Positions 56,193 to 64,000 of a DNA stretch of 64,000 nucleotides are shown one piece after another (the stretch's first letter is position 1; every line of letters starts with the position of its first letter). The stretch is taken from positions 33,554 through 97,553 of the forward strand of contig NZ_NFHD01000013.1 of NCBI RefSeq assembly GCF_002159185.1, in the 5' to 3' direction. The translations under genes and the position numbers were made by a program. The notes beneath the pieces are model-generated. The model worked only from the letters and a program-made list of their open reading frames with translations. It was not told the DNA's origin and searched no databases. This DNA is from Gemmiger sp. An87. Lineage in GTDB: Bacteria; Bacillota; Clostridia; Oscillospirales; Ruminococcaceae.

Positions 56193-57803
56193 TCAAGAGT
56201 TCAGCAGTTCCAGAAGCTGCGGAAGGTTCTTTTTGCCAAAGAGAATTTGTTCGCCGTCGTTGACTACCAGGCAGGGAACGCTCATTACCTGGTATTTCTC
56301 CCGCAGATCGGGGAAATGGTTCAGGTCATATACCTGTGCCGTCACCTGAGAATGAGCCGCAGCCAGACGCTGAGAAGCGGTCACCAGCTCCGGGCACATG
56401 GTGCAGGATAGGGAGACCAGCACCTGAAGCTTCACAGGCTTTTGCAGGGCCTGAATGGCCGCTTCGGTCTGCGGGTCCAGGCTCTGGCCGGGCCCGGCAG
56501 CATTGTACAGGCCCAGAACGAAGGAGGTGAACTCATGCCCGCCGGGCACGCCGTGGAAAGCAAGCCCGGTCCAGCTGCCGTCCTCGCGGCAGACCTGTAC
56601 ACAGGGCAGGTGCTCTGCTCCGGACGGCTCGGCCAGCTCCACCGTCAGTTTATCTGTATGGCTTGCCAGCTCCTCCATATACCCGCGCAGTTCCCGGGAG
56701 GCGGGGGTCTGATCCAGGAAAAGGCGAAGAATCAGGGAAGAGGACATCCGGTCAAAAAGGGTGCGAAGCTGCGCAGCCATCTCCTCGCTGATGAGTTCGC
56801 TGCTGCCGGAAACAGATTCCGGGGCTGTGCTGCGCGCTGCAGGCTGCTGGGGGCGAATCCCTGTTTTTGCCTGCATGGCAGCGCACAGCAGCTCCAGCTG
56901 GGTGGCAGCCAGAGCGCCGTCTCCCACGGCAGTGACCACCTGGCGCAGCGGCTTGACGCACACATCTCCGGCGGCATACAGCCCGTCCGCCGAGGTTTTC
57001 TGGCTGCGATCCGTGAGGATGTAGCCCTGCTCGTCCAGTTCTGCCAGACCCCGGGCGAGATCGGTGGAGGGGGAGTAACCAGCAAAGACGAATACGCCGA
57101 AGGTTTCTCCCTCCGCCGCCCGGTGCTCGGTTTCCTGTCCGGTTTTCGTGTTACGGATCCGGATGCGGCGGGGAGCGGTATCGCCGGAAAGCTCCACCAC
57201 CACGGTGTTGGTCAGGATGCTGATTTTTTCGTGATTCCGGGCAGCATCCGCCACAGCCTGCGCACAGGTGAAGTCATCCTCCCGGATCAGGATGGTCACA
57301 TGGCGGGCATATTTGGTGAGAAATACGCTTTCCTCCGCAGCAGCAAAACCACCGCCCACCACAAAAACATCCTTGCCGGTAAAGAATTCACCGTCGCAGG
57401 TGGCGCAGTATGCCACACCCCGGCCCCGGAACTGTTCCTCTCCGGGGAAGCCGATCATGCGGGGATGCGCGCCGGTGGCCAGCAGTACGCCGAAGCACTG
57501 CAAGGGGCCCCGGCTGGTCTGCACGGTTTTGATCTCACCGGTCATGTCCAGCGCCGTAACCTCTGCCAGCAGAAACTCTGCGCCGAAATGCTCCGCTTGT
57601 TTGCGCATGGTTTCGGTAAGCTGGGTGCCGCTGGTGCGCTCCACGCCGGGATAGTTGACCACCTCGGAGGTGATGGTGATCTGCCCGCCGAAATGGTCCT
57701 TTTCCACCACAACCACCCGGTAACGGGCCCGTGCCAGATAAAGAGCGGCGGTAAGCCCGGCCGGGCCGCCGCCGATAACGATTACATCGTAGAAATTGTT
57801 CAT
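56193..57803 (-). CDS. Thioredoxin-reductase-like flavoprotein fused to glutaredoxin-like AhpF domain
   Basis: A 536-residue protein. Residues 1-305 are a thioredoxin reductase (FAD motif GGGPAGLTAA, redox C133-A-T-C136, GGGFAAAEE for NAD(P)H, TSADGLYAAGDV). Residues about 340-536 are a tandem thioredoxin-fold domain like the N-terminus of AhpF, with C467-T-M-C470. It is therefore an AhpF with the order of domains reversed, and it should reduce the AhpC encoded 77 bp upstream. The start at 57803 is chosen to give the usual MNNFYDVIVIGGG; an ATG at 57815 is possible. A hairpin (CCCATGGCCC / GGGCCATGGG) lies between the two genes. Confidence 0.9.
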   Translation of the reverse strand: MNNFYDVIVIGGGPAGLTAALYLARARYRVVVVEKDHFGGQITITSEVVNYPGVERTSGTQLTETMRKQAEHFGAEFLLAEVTALDMTGEIKTVQTSRGPLQCFGVLLATGAHPRMIGFPGEEQFRGRGVAYCATCDGEFFTGKDVFVVGGGFAAAEESVFLTKYARHVTILIREDDFTCAQAVADAARNHEKISILTNTVVVELSGDTAPRRIRIRNTKTGQETEHRAAEGETFGVFVFAGYSPSTDLARGLAELDEQGYILTDRSQKTSADGLYAAGDVCVKPLRQVVTAVGDGALAATQLELLCAAMQAKTGIRPQQPAARSTAPESVSGSSELISEEMAAQLRTLFDRMSSSLILRLFLDQTPASRELRGYMEELASHTDKLTVELAEPSGAEHLPCVQVCREDGSWTGLAFHGVPGGHEFTSFVLGLYNAAGPGQSLDPQTEAAIQALQKPVKLQVLVSLSCTMCPELVTASQRLAAAHSQVTAQVYDLNHFPDLREKYQVMSVPCLVVNDGEQILFGKKNLPQLLELLNS

Positions 57804-57879
57804 ACTGAAACCCATTTGCCCATGGCCCGAAAAGGGCCATGGGTCTTTGTCAGGAGTGTGATTGGCAACCGTTTTCTCG

Positions 57880-58443
57880 TTACAGCTGGCCCACCAGATC
57901 CAGGCTGGGCTTCAGGGTCTCTGCGCCGGGCTTCCACTTGGCGGGACATACCTCGTCACCGTGCTTTGCCACGAACTGGCAGGCCTGCACCTTGCGCAGC
58001 AGCTCATCGGCGTTGCGGCCCACGTTGCCTGCGTTTACCTCATAGGCCACAATTTTGCCTTCCGGATTCACGATAAAGCTGCCGCGCTCCGCCAGACCGT
58101 CGGCCTCAATGTATACCTCAAAATCCTTTGCCAGGCAATGAGTAGGATCTGCCAGCATGGGGTACCGGATCTTCTGAATGCGCTCGGAAGCATCGTGCCA
58201 GGCCTTGTGGACAAAGTGGGTGTCGCAGGAAACTGCGTAGATCTCGCAATCCACCGCCTGGAACTTCTCGTAAAGATTCGCCAGATCCTCCAGCTCGGTG
58301 GGGCAGACAAAGGTAAAGTCAGCGGGATAGAAGAAGAAAACGCTCCATTTGCCCAGCACATCCGCCTTGCTCACAGCGCGGAAGGCGTTGTCCTGGTAAC
58401 ACTGGACGGTAAAATCGGCAATTTCTTTCTGAATCAGGGACAT
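57880..58443 (-). CDS. ahpC: Alkyl hydroperoxide reductase AhpC (2-Cys peroxiredoxin)
   Basis: A 187-residue typical 2-Cys peroxiredoxin reducing H2O2 and organic peroxides. Peroxidatic C47 lies in DFTFVCPTELEDL and resolving C166 in GDEVCPAKWKPG. The length matches AhpC. It probably receives electrons from the flavoprotein encoded next. GGAGG lies 10-11 nt before the ATG. A sigma-A promoter lies upstream; no clear PerR box was seen. Confidence 0.96.
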   Translation of the reverse strand: MSLIQKEIADFTVQCYQDNAFRAVSKADVLGKWSVFFFYPADFTFVCPTELEDLANLYEKFQAVDCEIYAVSCDTHFVHKAWHDASERIQKIRYPMLADPTHCLAKDFEVYIEADGLAERGSFIVNPEGKIVAYEVNAGNVGRNADELLRKVQACQFVAKHGDEVCPAKWKPGAETLKPSLDLVGQL

Positions 58444-58506
58444 AGAAGTGTACCTCCATTTCAATGTGATTTTGATGCTGGCCTGCAAATGCGAACCATT
58501 ACTGAA

Positions 58507-58535
58507 ATTATATGCAAACGCAGTAGAACCGTCCA
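58507..58535 (-). promoter_or_regulatory. Promoter of ahpC
   Basis: On the minus strand a -35 TGGACG (58535-58530) and a perfect -10 TATAAT (58512-58507) are separated by 17 bp, with a leader of about 60 nt to the ahpC start. Confidence 0.72.
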
Positions 58536-58596
58536 GTTGTGATTGGAAACAGTTTCTTTCTTTTCTTGCACACCCGAAAAAACAGGTGCGGCGAAT

Positions 58597-58613
58597 TTTA
58601 CGATAAATTAACG
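58597..58613 (+). promoter_or_regulatory. Pho-box-like direct repeat upstream of the nucleotidase gene
   Basis: TTTACG (58597-58602) and TTAACG (58608-58613) are repeated with an 11-bp period, the layout of Bacillus-type PhoP sites (TTAACA repeats). They lie about 100 bp before the start of a phosphate-releasing surface enzyme gene. The match is short, so this is tentative. Confidence 0.3.
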
Positions 58614-58714
58614 AAAGCATGGCGGAAGCTGGGTGCAAAACCCGTTAGCATAGGAAAAGGGTGTGGATGAATCCAGAATCCTAATTCTAGCTTGAAGGAA
58701 AAGGAGAGCGCTTT

Positions 58715-61700
58715 ATGAGAGACACATGGAAGCGTAGACTGGCGGCGGGAATCATGGCCGCCACAATGGCTGCGGCAATGTTTCCCGGCGGGCTGACGGT
58801 TGCGGCCGAGGAAGGAACAACCGCCGGAGTCCCTTATAACCAGGATGGGGGATATGATGTAACGATCCCTCATGTTCTGGTCAATCAGGTGTACGGCGGA
58901 AGCGATGACGGTTATGCCAGCCACAGCTTTATTGAACTGTACAATCCCTGTGATGCGGCGGTGGATCTGACCGGCTGGGAGCTGCAGTACCGCTCCAGTA
59001 CAGACGGCGGAGACACTGCCTGGCACGAGCTTTCCCTGACCGGAACGATTCCGGCAAAGGGCTATTATCTGGTGCGCTGTGCGGCGGTTGCCGATCCTTC
59101 CGGAGACTATCAGGTTCCGGCCGGAGACCAGGAATGGGAGGTTGCCCTTCACAACAAGGGTGTGGCAGTGGCGCTGTTCAGCCAGGATGTGACCCTGGAC
59201 GAGAACTTCTCCGGAGCCATTACGGATACGAACCGTCCGCAGGGATATGTGGATCTTCTGGCTGTTCAGGGGAATGATACGGAAGAGGCACAGGTACCTC
59301 CGGCGTATGAAGGTGCGTATTCCGATATCCAGTCCAAGAAAAAGGCAGTCCGCAGAAATGCGTTCACGGATACAGACAACAATCAGACTGACGGCGGCGA
59401 GGTCAGCTATGCGGATACAGTGGACGCCGAGCAGGGCCCGCATAACTCCAGCGGGGAAACCGGCAGCGTAACACCGTCCGAGCCGGAAGGCGAACCCCTG
59501 CGCACCGGCAGCTTTGAGGAAAACGCAGCCCTCACGCTGGAGCGGCTGAACAGTGTGGCCATCGGAGCGGCAAATAAGGATGGCGGCGTTGCAGAGATCG
59601 TTTCCTACAATGCGGACACCGGTGAAGCCTATGTGGTCAATGGTCAGGATGGACTTTTGTACCGCCTGGCTGTTTCGGAAACCGGGCTGGCCATCAAGGA
59701 CGGCAAGGATATGCGGGGCCTGGTGGAGGGCTTTGCCTATGGCGATATGACCAGCGTGGCCGTGGATACGGTCAATGATCACATTGCGGTAGCGCTTCAG
59801 GCGGCAGGCTATGCGGACAATGGCCGCATCGTTCTGCTGGATTATGATTTCAACATGATCGCGGCCTATGAAACCGGTGTTCAGCCGGATATGGTTACCT
59901 TCACCCACAATGGCCGCATGATCCTTTCCGCCAACGAAGGCGAGCCCCGGGAGGGCTACGGGGAAGGCACGGTTGATCCCGCCGGCTCGGTTTCCATTGT
60001 GGATCTGGTGGAGGATACCGTGACCACCGCCGGGTTTGAAGCCTTCGACGCAGCGGAGCTGGCCGCAAACGGCGTGCTCATAGGCGTTGTAAACGGCCAG
60101 ATGAACACCGCCGCAGCGGATCTGGAACCGGAGTATATCGCGGTTTCCCCCGATGATGCCAAGGCATATGTTTCCCTGCAGGAAGCAAACGCCATTGCTA
60201 CGGTGGATCTGAACAGCAAGACCATCACCTCGGTCAGGAGCATGGGCTTCAAGGATCTGAGCCTGGAGCAAAATGCCATCGATCTGGTGGAGGACAAAAA
60301 GTACGAAGCCAAAACATATCCGGGTGCGTTGGGCGTTTACATGCCGGATGCCATCAGCGTTTTTGCGGCAAACGGCACCAGCTATCTGGTAACGGCCAAC
60401 GAGGGCGACGCACGGGAATGGGGCGACTATGTCAACGAGGCAAAGGCGACCCTGACAGCCTCCGATGGCTCCCAGGCGGAAAAGGTGCGTGTGCTGGACA
60501 AAGGCTGCACCACCGTACCGGATGCCGCCAAGGAATACCTTTACGGCGGCCGCTCCTTCGCCATTTATAATGCGGATACCATGGAGCTGGTCTACGAGAG
60601 CGGGAATGATTTTGAGGCAAAGACTGCCGCCTATCTTCCCAGCTGGTTCAACTGCTCCAACGACAATACGGATATTGACGATCGCAGCGCGAAGAAGGGC
60701 CCGGAATCGGAATCCGTTACCGTGGGTCAGATCGGCAGCTGCACCTATGCGTTTATTGCACTGGAGCGCATCGGCGGTGTTATGGTCTACGATGTGACCG
60801 ACCCGGCCAATGCCAGCTATGTGAACTATATCAATACCCGTGATTTCAGCGAGGCAATCAAGGAGGATGTGTCCCCGGAGGGACTGTGCTTCCTCTCCCT
60901 GAACGGCAAGCCAATGCTGCTGGCAGCATGTGAGGTTTCCGGCACCGTTGCGGCCTACTCCTTCGGAGGCAGCGCGGCTGGTAATGTGCCGGAGGGCCCG
61001 GACTACGAGCCCATTCCGAACAATGCTGTGATTCTGTACACAAACGACGTCCACTGTGCCATGGAGGATTATTCCGCCCTGGCAGCCTACCGGCAGCAGA
61101 TGCTGGACGAGGGCTATTCCACCATTACCATCGACGCGGGCGACGCGGTGCAGGGCGAGGTGATCGGAACTCTGACCGAAGGCTCGGCCATTGTGGAGCT
61201 GATGAATTCCGTGGGCTACGATTATGCGGTGCCCGGTAACCACGAGTTCGACTATGGCATGGATGTATTCAAGCAGCTTTCCGGGCAGACGGAAGCGGAT
61301 GTGATGCCGGAATATGAATATCTGAGCGCCAATTTCGTGGATCTGAAGACCGACGATACGGTGTTTGATGCATATGATATGGTGTCTGTTGCGGGTCAGA
61401 AGGTGGCCTTCCTGGGAATTGCCACCCCGGAGACCTATACAAAATCCACACCTGCCTATTTCCAGGACGAAAACGGAAACTACATCTACAGCTTCTGCGA
61501 GGATGCGTTTTACGAGACCATTCAGAATGCGGTGAACGCCGCCAGAGCAGAGGGTGCAGAGCTGGTCATCGCGGTGGGTCACCTGGGAACCGACGCAGGT
61601 TCGGAGCCCTGGCGTTCCACCGATGTGATCGCCAATACCACGGGCATCGATGCGTTCATTGACGCACATTCTCACAGCACCATTACGGACGAAGCGGTCA

Positions 61701-62962
61701 AGAACAAAAATGGGGAAGACGTTCTGCTCACCTCCACCGGCACTAAGTTTGAAAACTTCGGCAAAATGACCATCTACGCGGATGGCAGCATTACCAGCCA
61801 GCTTCTCAAGCCGGAGGAGGTGGATGTGGACGCCACCGCTTCTTCTCTGGCAGCCTACGAGGAGACTCAGGCAATCATCGATAAGTATGAGGAAATGCAG
61901 GAGTTCACCTACGAGGAGCTGGGCTCCACGGAAGCGGCTCTGACCACCGTGGATCCGACCACCGGCGACCGGATTATCCGCAACCGGGAAACCAACCTGG
62001 GCAACTTTGTGGCGGATGCCTATCAGGTGACCACCGGCGCGGACATTGCCTTTGCCAATGGCGGCGGAATTCGCGCAAATGTGGACAAGGGCATTGTGAC
62101 CCGGAAAAATCTGATGGATGTGAACGCATTCGGCAATACCATGTGCGTGCTGAAGGTTACCGGTCAGCAGATTCTGGATGCGCTGGAATGGAGCGCCCAT
62201 GCCCCGCTGAATGAGGAGGGCACCGGTCTGACGGAAAATGGCGGCTTTATGCACACCGCCGGTCTGACCTATGAGATCAATCTCCATGTGAAGGAAAGCC
62301 CGGTTCTGACCGACAGTCAGGGCGTATACACCGGCATCGATGCCTCCAAGCCCCGCCGGGTGCAGAATGTGAAGGTGAACGGCAAAGCCATTGATCCGGC
62401 GGCTTTCTATACGCTGGCAGGCAGCGCGTATACCCTGCAGAGCGGTGGTGATGGCTACACCATGTTCAAGGGTGCGGAAGTGGTACAGGAGGATTGCGGA
62501 AAGGATCAGGATCTGCTGATCCGCTACCTGCAGAATGATCTGAAGGGTATGATCTCTGCGGCGCAGTACGGCAATCCCTACGGTCAGGGCCGCATCAAGC
62601 TGATCGACGCAGCCTCCGAGGAGGCACATCGCTTCGTGGAAACCGAGCGTGTGGAAGCGACCGGCGATCAGGACGGCTACATCAAGTATGTGTGCAGCAT
62701 CTGCGGAGAAACAAAAACCGAGGTGCTGCCGAAGCTGGGCCCGACGGCAACTCCTTCCACCGACGACAGCAGTTCGTCTCAGGAATCCGTTTCCCAGAAT
62801 GCTTCCGGCGCGAACAGCACCACTGCCGCACCCAAACCGGCAAATGGGCCTCAGACCAGCGACTCGGCCAATCTGGTGGTCTGGGTTGGCGTGCTGCTGC
62901 TGGCGTCTGCCGGAATGATCGGTACCGTGATTTACAGCAAAAAGCAAAAGGAAAAGTACTGA
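58715..62962 (+). CDS. Surface 5'-nucleotidase with lamin-tail and choice-of-anchor-I domains
   Basis: A 1415-residue exported, membrane-anchored enzyme. After the signal peptide (about 1-30) come a lamin-tail domain (about 45-170, SFIELYNPCDAAVDLTGWEL) and a choice-of-anchor-I beta-propeller-like region (about 260-755). The metallophosphoesterase (about 770-1020) has D778 and H780 in TNDVHC and N842-H843 in GNHEFDYG. The 5'-nucleotidase C-terminal domain (about 1060-1290) has FANGGGIRANVDKG. A Ser/Thr-rich stalk and a C-terminal membrane helix with a KKQKEKY tail follow. It should release phosphate and nucleosides from extracellular nucleotides. AAAGGAGAG lies before the ATG. Confidence 0.93.
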   Translation: MRDTWKRRLAAGIMAATMAAAMFPGGLTVAAEEGTTAGVPYNQDGGYDVTIPHVLVNQVYGGSDDGYASHSFIELYNPCDAAVDLTGWELQYRSSTDGGDTAWHELSLTGTIPAKGYYLVRCAAVADPSGDYQVPAGDQEWEVALHNKGVAVALFSQDVTLDENFSGAITDTNRPQGYVDLLAVQGNDTEEAQVPPAYEGAYSDIQSKKKAVRRNAFTDTDNNQTDGGEVSYADTVDAEQGPHNSSGETGSVTPSEPEGEPLRTGSFEENAALTLERLNSVAIGAANKDGGVAEIVSYNADTGEAYVVNGQDGLLYRLAVSETGLAIKDGKDMRGLVEGFAYGDMTSVAVDTVNDHIAVALQAAGYADNGRIVLLDYDFNMIAAYETGVQPDMVTFTHNGRMILSANEGEPREGYGEGTVDPAGSVSIVDLVEDTVTTAGFEAFDAAELAANGVLIGVVNGQMNTAAADLEPEYIAVSPDDAKAYVSLQEANAIATVDLNSKTITSVRSMGFKDLSLEQNAIDLVEDKKYEAKTYPGALGVYMPDAISVFAANGTSYLVTANEGDAREWGDYVNEAKATLTASDGSQAEKVRVLDKGCTTVPDAAKEYLYGGRSFAIYNADTMELVYESGNDFEAKTAAYLPSWFNCSNDNTDIDDRSAKKGPESESVTVGQIGSCTYAFIALERIGGVMVYDVTDPANASYVNYINTRDFSEAIKEDVSPEGLCFLSLNGKPMLLAACEVSGTVAAYSFGGSAAGNVPEGPDYEPIPNNAVILYTNDVHCAMEDYSALAAYRQQMLDEGYSTITIDAGDAVQGEVIGTLTEGSAIVELMNSVGYDYAVPGNHEFDYGMDVFKQLSGQTEADVMPEYEYLSANFVDLKTDDTVFDAYDMVSVAGQKVAFLGIATPETYTKSTPAYFQDENGNYIYSFCEDAFYETIQNAVNAARAEGAELVIAVGHLGTDAGSEPWRSTDVIANTTGIDAFIDAHSHSTITDEAVKNKNGEDVLLTSTGTKFENFGKMTIYADGSITSQLLKPEEVDVDATASSLAAYEETQAIIDKYEEMQEFTYEELGSTEAALTTVDPTTGDRIIRNRETNLGNFVADAYQVTTGADIAFANGGGIRANVDKGIVTRKNLMDVNAFGNTMCVLKVTGQQILDALEWSAHAPLNEEGTGLTENGGFMHTAGLTYEINLHVKESPVLTDSQGVYTGIDASKPRRVQNVKVNGKAIDPAAFYTLAGSAYTLQSGGDGYTMFKGAEVVQEDCGKDQDLLIRYLQNDLKGMISAAQYGNPYGQGRIKLIDAASEEAHRFVETERVEATGDQDGYIKYVCSICGETKTEVLPKLGPTATPSTDDSSSSQESVSQNASGANSTTAAPKPANGPQTSDSANLVVWVGVLLLASAGMIGTVIYSKKQKEKY

Positions 62963-63002
62963 GCATTCGCTGAGTAAAAGACAAAAGGAGCGATACCGCC
63001 GC

Positions 63003-63749
63003 TTGCGGGTATATTCCGACGGCATTCTGGAATACAGCCAGTGGAAGGAAGAGCTCTTCTGGCAGGATGATGAGCAGGAAAAAATTGCCCGGGCGTTTCA
63101 GGATGATCGCGGAAAAGTAGATCCTCATGTGGAGGGACTGGTCTATCAGGATCCCGATAATATCCATGTGATCCGAAAAACAGATCGGTACACATTGCCG
63201 GAAATCACTCTGCTGCAGGAACTGTTGGCTCGAACCCCCAATGGCGAACAGTTGAGCGTGGAGCCTCTGGCAGCGGTTGTGCAGAATATGTTTTCTGATG
63301 CCCCGGAAAAAGAGCGGCAGGCACTGGAGATCATTTACAGCGATCTGTTGGCGCTTGCTCCGCAAGCCACACGCAAACAACTGTCCAGTTGCCTTAGACT
63401 TCGCACGGTATTGGGGCGGCGGGTGAATGAGGAAATCTTCGCACGCACTGGTGTGCTGCTCGGCAGCGGAATGAAGCAGAACAAAACAAAGGAACAACTT
63501 TTTGCAGGGACGTTGGATATCCGCCTGTTTACACAGGACGATGCCCAATACTATTACAGCGGCCCTTGCGGTCAGTCATTGCAACAATCGCTGGCGCGTG
63601 CGTGCTGCATCCGCAAGATCACAGCCACTGGCGGACAACCTCAGTTTGCGGAGTATCTGCCCCTGATGGAGGTGGATTTTGTGCGCGCCAGTGCGTGGAC
63701 GGTGCTTCCGTTTCCCTTCAAATATCTGCGCGAATGGAAGCCGCAATAA
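63003..63749 (+). CDS. Hypothetical protein, mostly helical
   Basis: A 248-residue cytoplasmic protein with no motif I recognise. It is rich in Glu, Gln and Leu, with amphipathic helices (ALEIIYSDLLALAPQATRKQ) in its middle. The start is TTG 63003, with AAAAGGAG 12 nt upstream; this is a long spacing, but no better start is near. It begins 40 bp after the nucleotidase gene on the same strand and may be cotranscribed. Three hairpins follow. Confidence 0.65.
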   Translation: MRVYSDGILEYSQWKEELFWQDDEQEKIARAFQDDRGKVDPHVEGLVYQDPDNIHVIRKTDRYTLPEITLLQELLARTPNGEQLSVEPLAAVVQNMFSDAPEKERQALEIIYSDLLALAPQATRKQLSSCLRLRTVLGRRVNEEIFARTGVLLGSGMKQNKTKEQLFAGTLDIRLFTQDDAQYYYSGPCGQSLQQSLARACCIRKITATGGQPQFAEYLPLMEVDFVRASAWTVLPFPFKYLREWKPQ

Positions 63750-63791
63750 GCGTGCAAATCAACACTTGTTGCCTTTCACCGAACATCAGTA

Positions 63792-63836
63792 AGCCCCCTG
63801 ACGCAGGTTCCCTGTATCAGGGGGCTGTTGCTTTTC
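63792..63836 (+). terminator. Terminator after the hypothetical gene
   Basis: The stem AGCCCCCTGA / TCAGGGGGCT encloses an inner CAGG/CCTG stem, followed by GTTGCTTTTCCTT. Confidence 0.75.
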
Positions 63837-63857
63837 CTTGGGACGAAACCGTGAAAT

Positions 63858-63899
63858 GTAAAACTCCCGGGAACATTGAATTGTTCCCGGGAGTTTTAC
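63858..63899. terminator. Perfect 18-bp inverted repeat, probable bidirectional terminator
   Basis: GTAAAACTCCCGGGAACA (63858-63875) is exactly repeated in reverse complement at 63882-63899 around a 6-nt loop, with AAAA and TTTT inside the arms, so either strand could terminate here. Confidence 0.75.
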
Positions 63900-63911
63900 A
63901 GCAGCTTGTAG

Positions 63912-63950
63912 AAAAACCTGCTGTGACAATCAAGCCAGAGCAGGTTTTTT
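63912..63950. terminator. Third hairpin, probable terminator
   Basis: AAAAACCTGCT and AGCAGGTTTTTT pair around a 16-nt loop. The T-run suits plus-strand termination, and the A-run suits a minus-strand gene entering from beyond the window. Confidence 0.65.
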
Positions 63951-64000
63951 GCATGAAAAGTAAAAGAACAGAGAAAAAGGAAGAAGATTTCCTCTCCATC

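Noticed and set aside
58598..63025. 1475-codon minus-strand open frame opposite the nucleotidase
   Set aside because: It is antisense shadow; the plus-strand frame has unmistakable nucleotidase motifs.
63817..63999. Minus-strand open frame at the right edge
   Set aside because: It spans three hairpins and looks like a translation of terminator sequence.

Overview
The window is GC-rich, densely coded and has strong Shine-Dalgarno sites. Its gene content (a DUF951 gene beside prfA, a DUF4364 gene, YesM/YesN and Lpl-type sugar uptake, no outer-membrane genes) suggests a gut Firmicute, most likely an Oscillospiraceae/Ruminococcaceae relative. No rRNA, tRNA, insertion sequence or CRISPR array was seen. 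The genus cannot be fixed from this window.

Positions 1-9.7 kb are mainly housekeeping. They hold the end of a polyprenyl-phosphate sugar transferase gene, DUF4364 and S1-domain genes on the minus strand, and a plus-strand operon DUF951-prfA-tsaC-coaE-lytic transglycosylase-M18 aminopeptidase. Minus-strand genes follow: a PH-domain protein, an ABC ATPase without permease, a lipoprotein, and a 3'-truncated argC that still has tandem ARG boxes upstream.

Positions 9.7-32.9 kb form a host-glycan and fucose utilisation region. It contains a cytoplasmic GH29 alpha-L-fucosidase and a 1912-residue membrane-anchored surface protein with an unrecognised catalytic-like core. It also has a YesM/YesN two-component system, an Lpl-type ABC importer, a cytoplasmic S1-type sulfatase, fuculose-phosphate aldolase, a rhamnulokinase-family kinase, L-fucose isomerase and a GH2 beta-galactosidase. 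Together they suggest import of fucosylated, possibly sulfated, galactose-containing oligosaccharides and their breakdown inside the cell.

Positions 33-39.6 kb hold a lipoprotein, a Cof-type HAD phosphatase, an HD-domain/TIGR04076 pair, and a two-gene operon encoding a TPR-nucleotidyltransferase-like-DUF4125 protein and a MerR/GyrI-type regulator. The promoter of that operon overlaps a cre-like site.

Positions 39.9-55.2 kb are a complete bacterial microcompartment operon. Despite the fucose genes next door, the glycyl radical enzyme carries every choline-binding residue that I recall for choline trimethylamine-lyase (CutC). The accessory genes are Eut-like. I therefore read this as a type I choline utilisation (cut, GRM1-like) locus: choline gives trimethylamine plus acetaldehyde, and acetaldehyde goes to ethanol, acetyl-CoA and acetyl phosphate inside a shell. 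Notable points are a second aldehyde dehydrogenase whose catalytic cysteine is replaced by proline, a shell protein with a SAP-like tail, an EutT-like protein in a B12-independent locus, and a MerR-type promoter with a 20-bp spacer.

Positions 55.3-64 kb hold a frameshifted TcmP-like methyltransferase, an AhpC plus thioredoxin-reductase/AhpF-like redox pair, a large surface 5'-nucleotidase, a hypothetical protein and a cluster of three hairpins.
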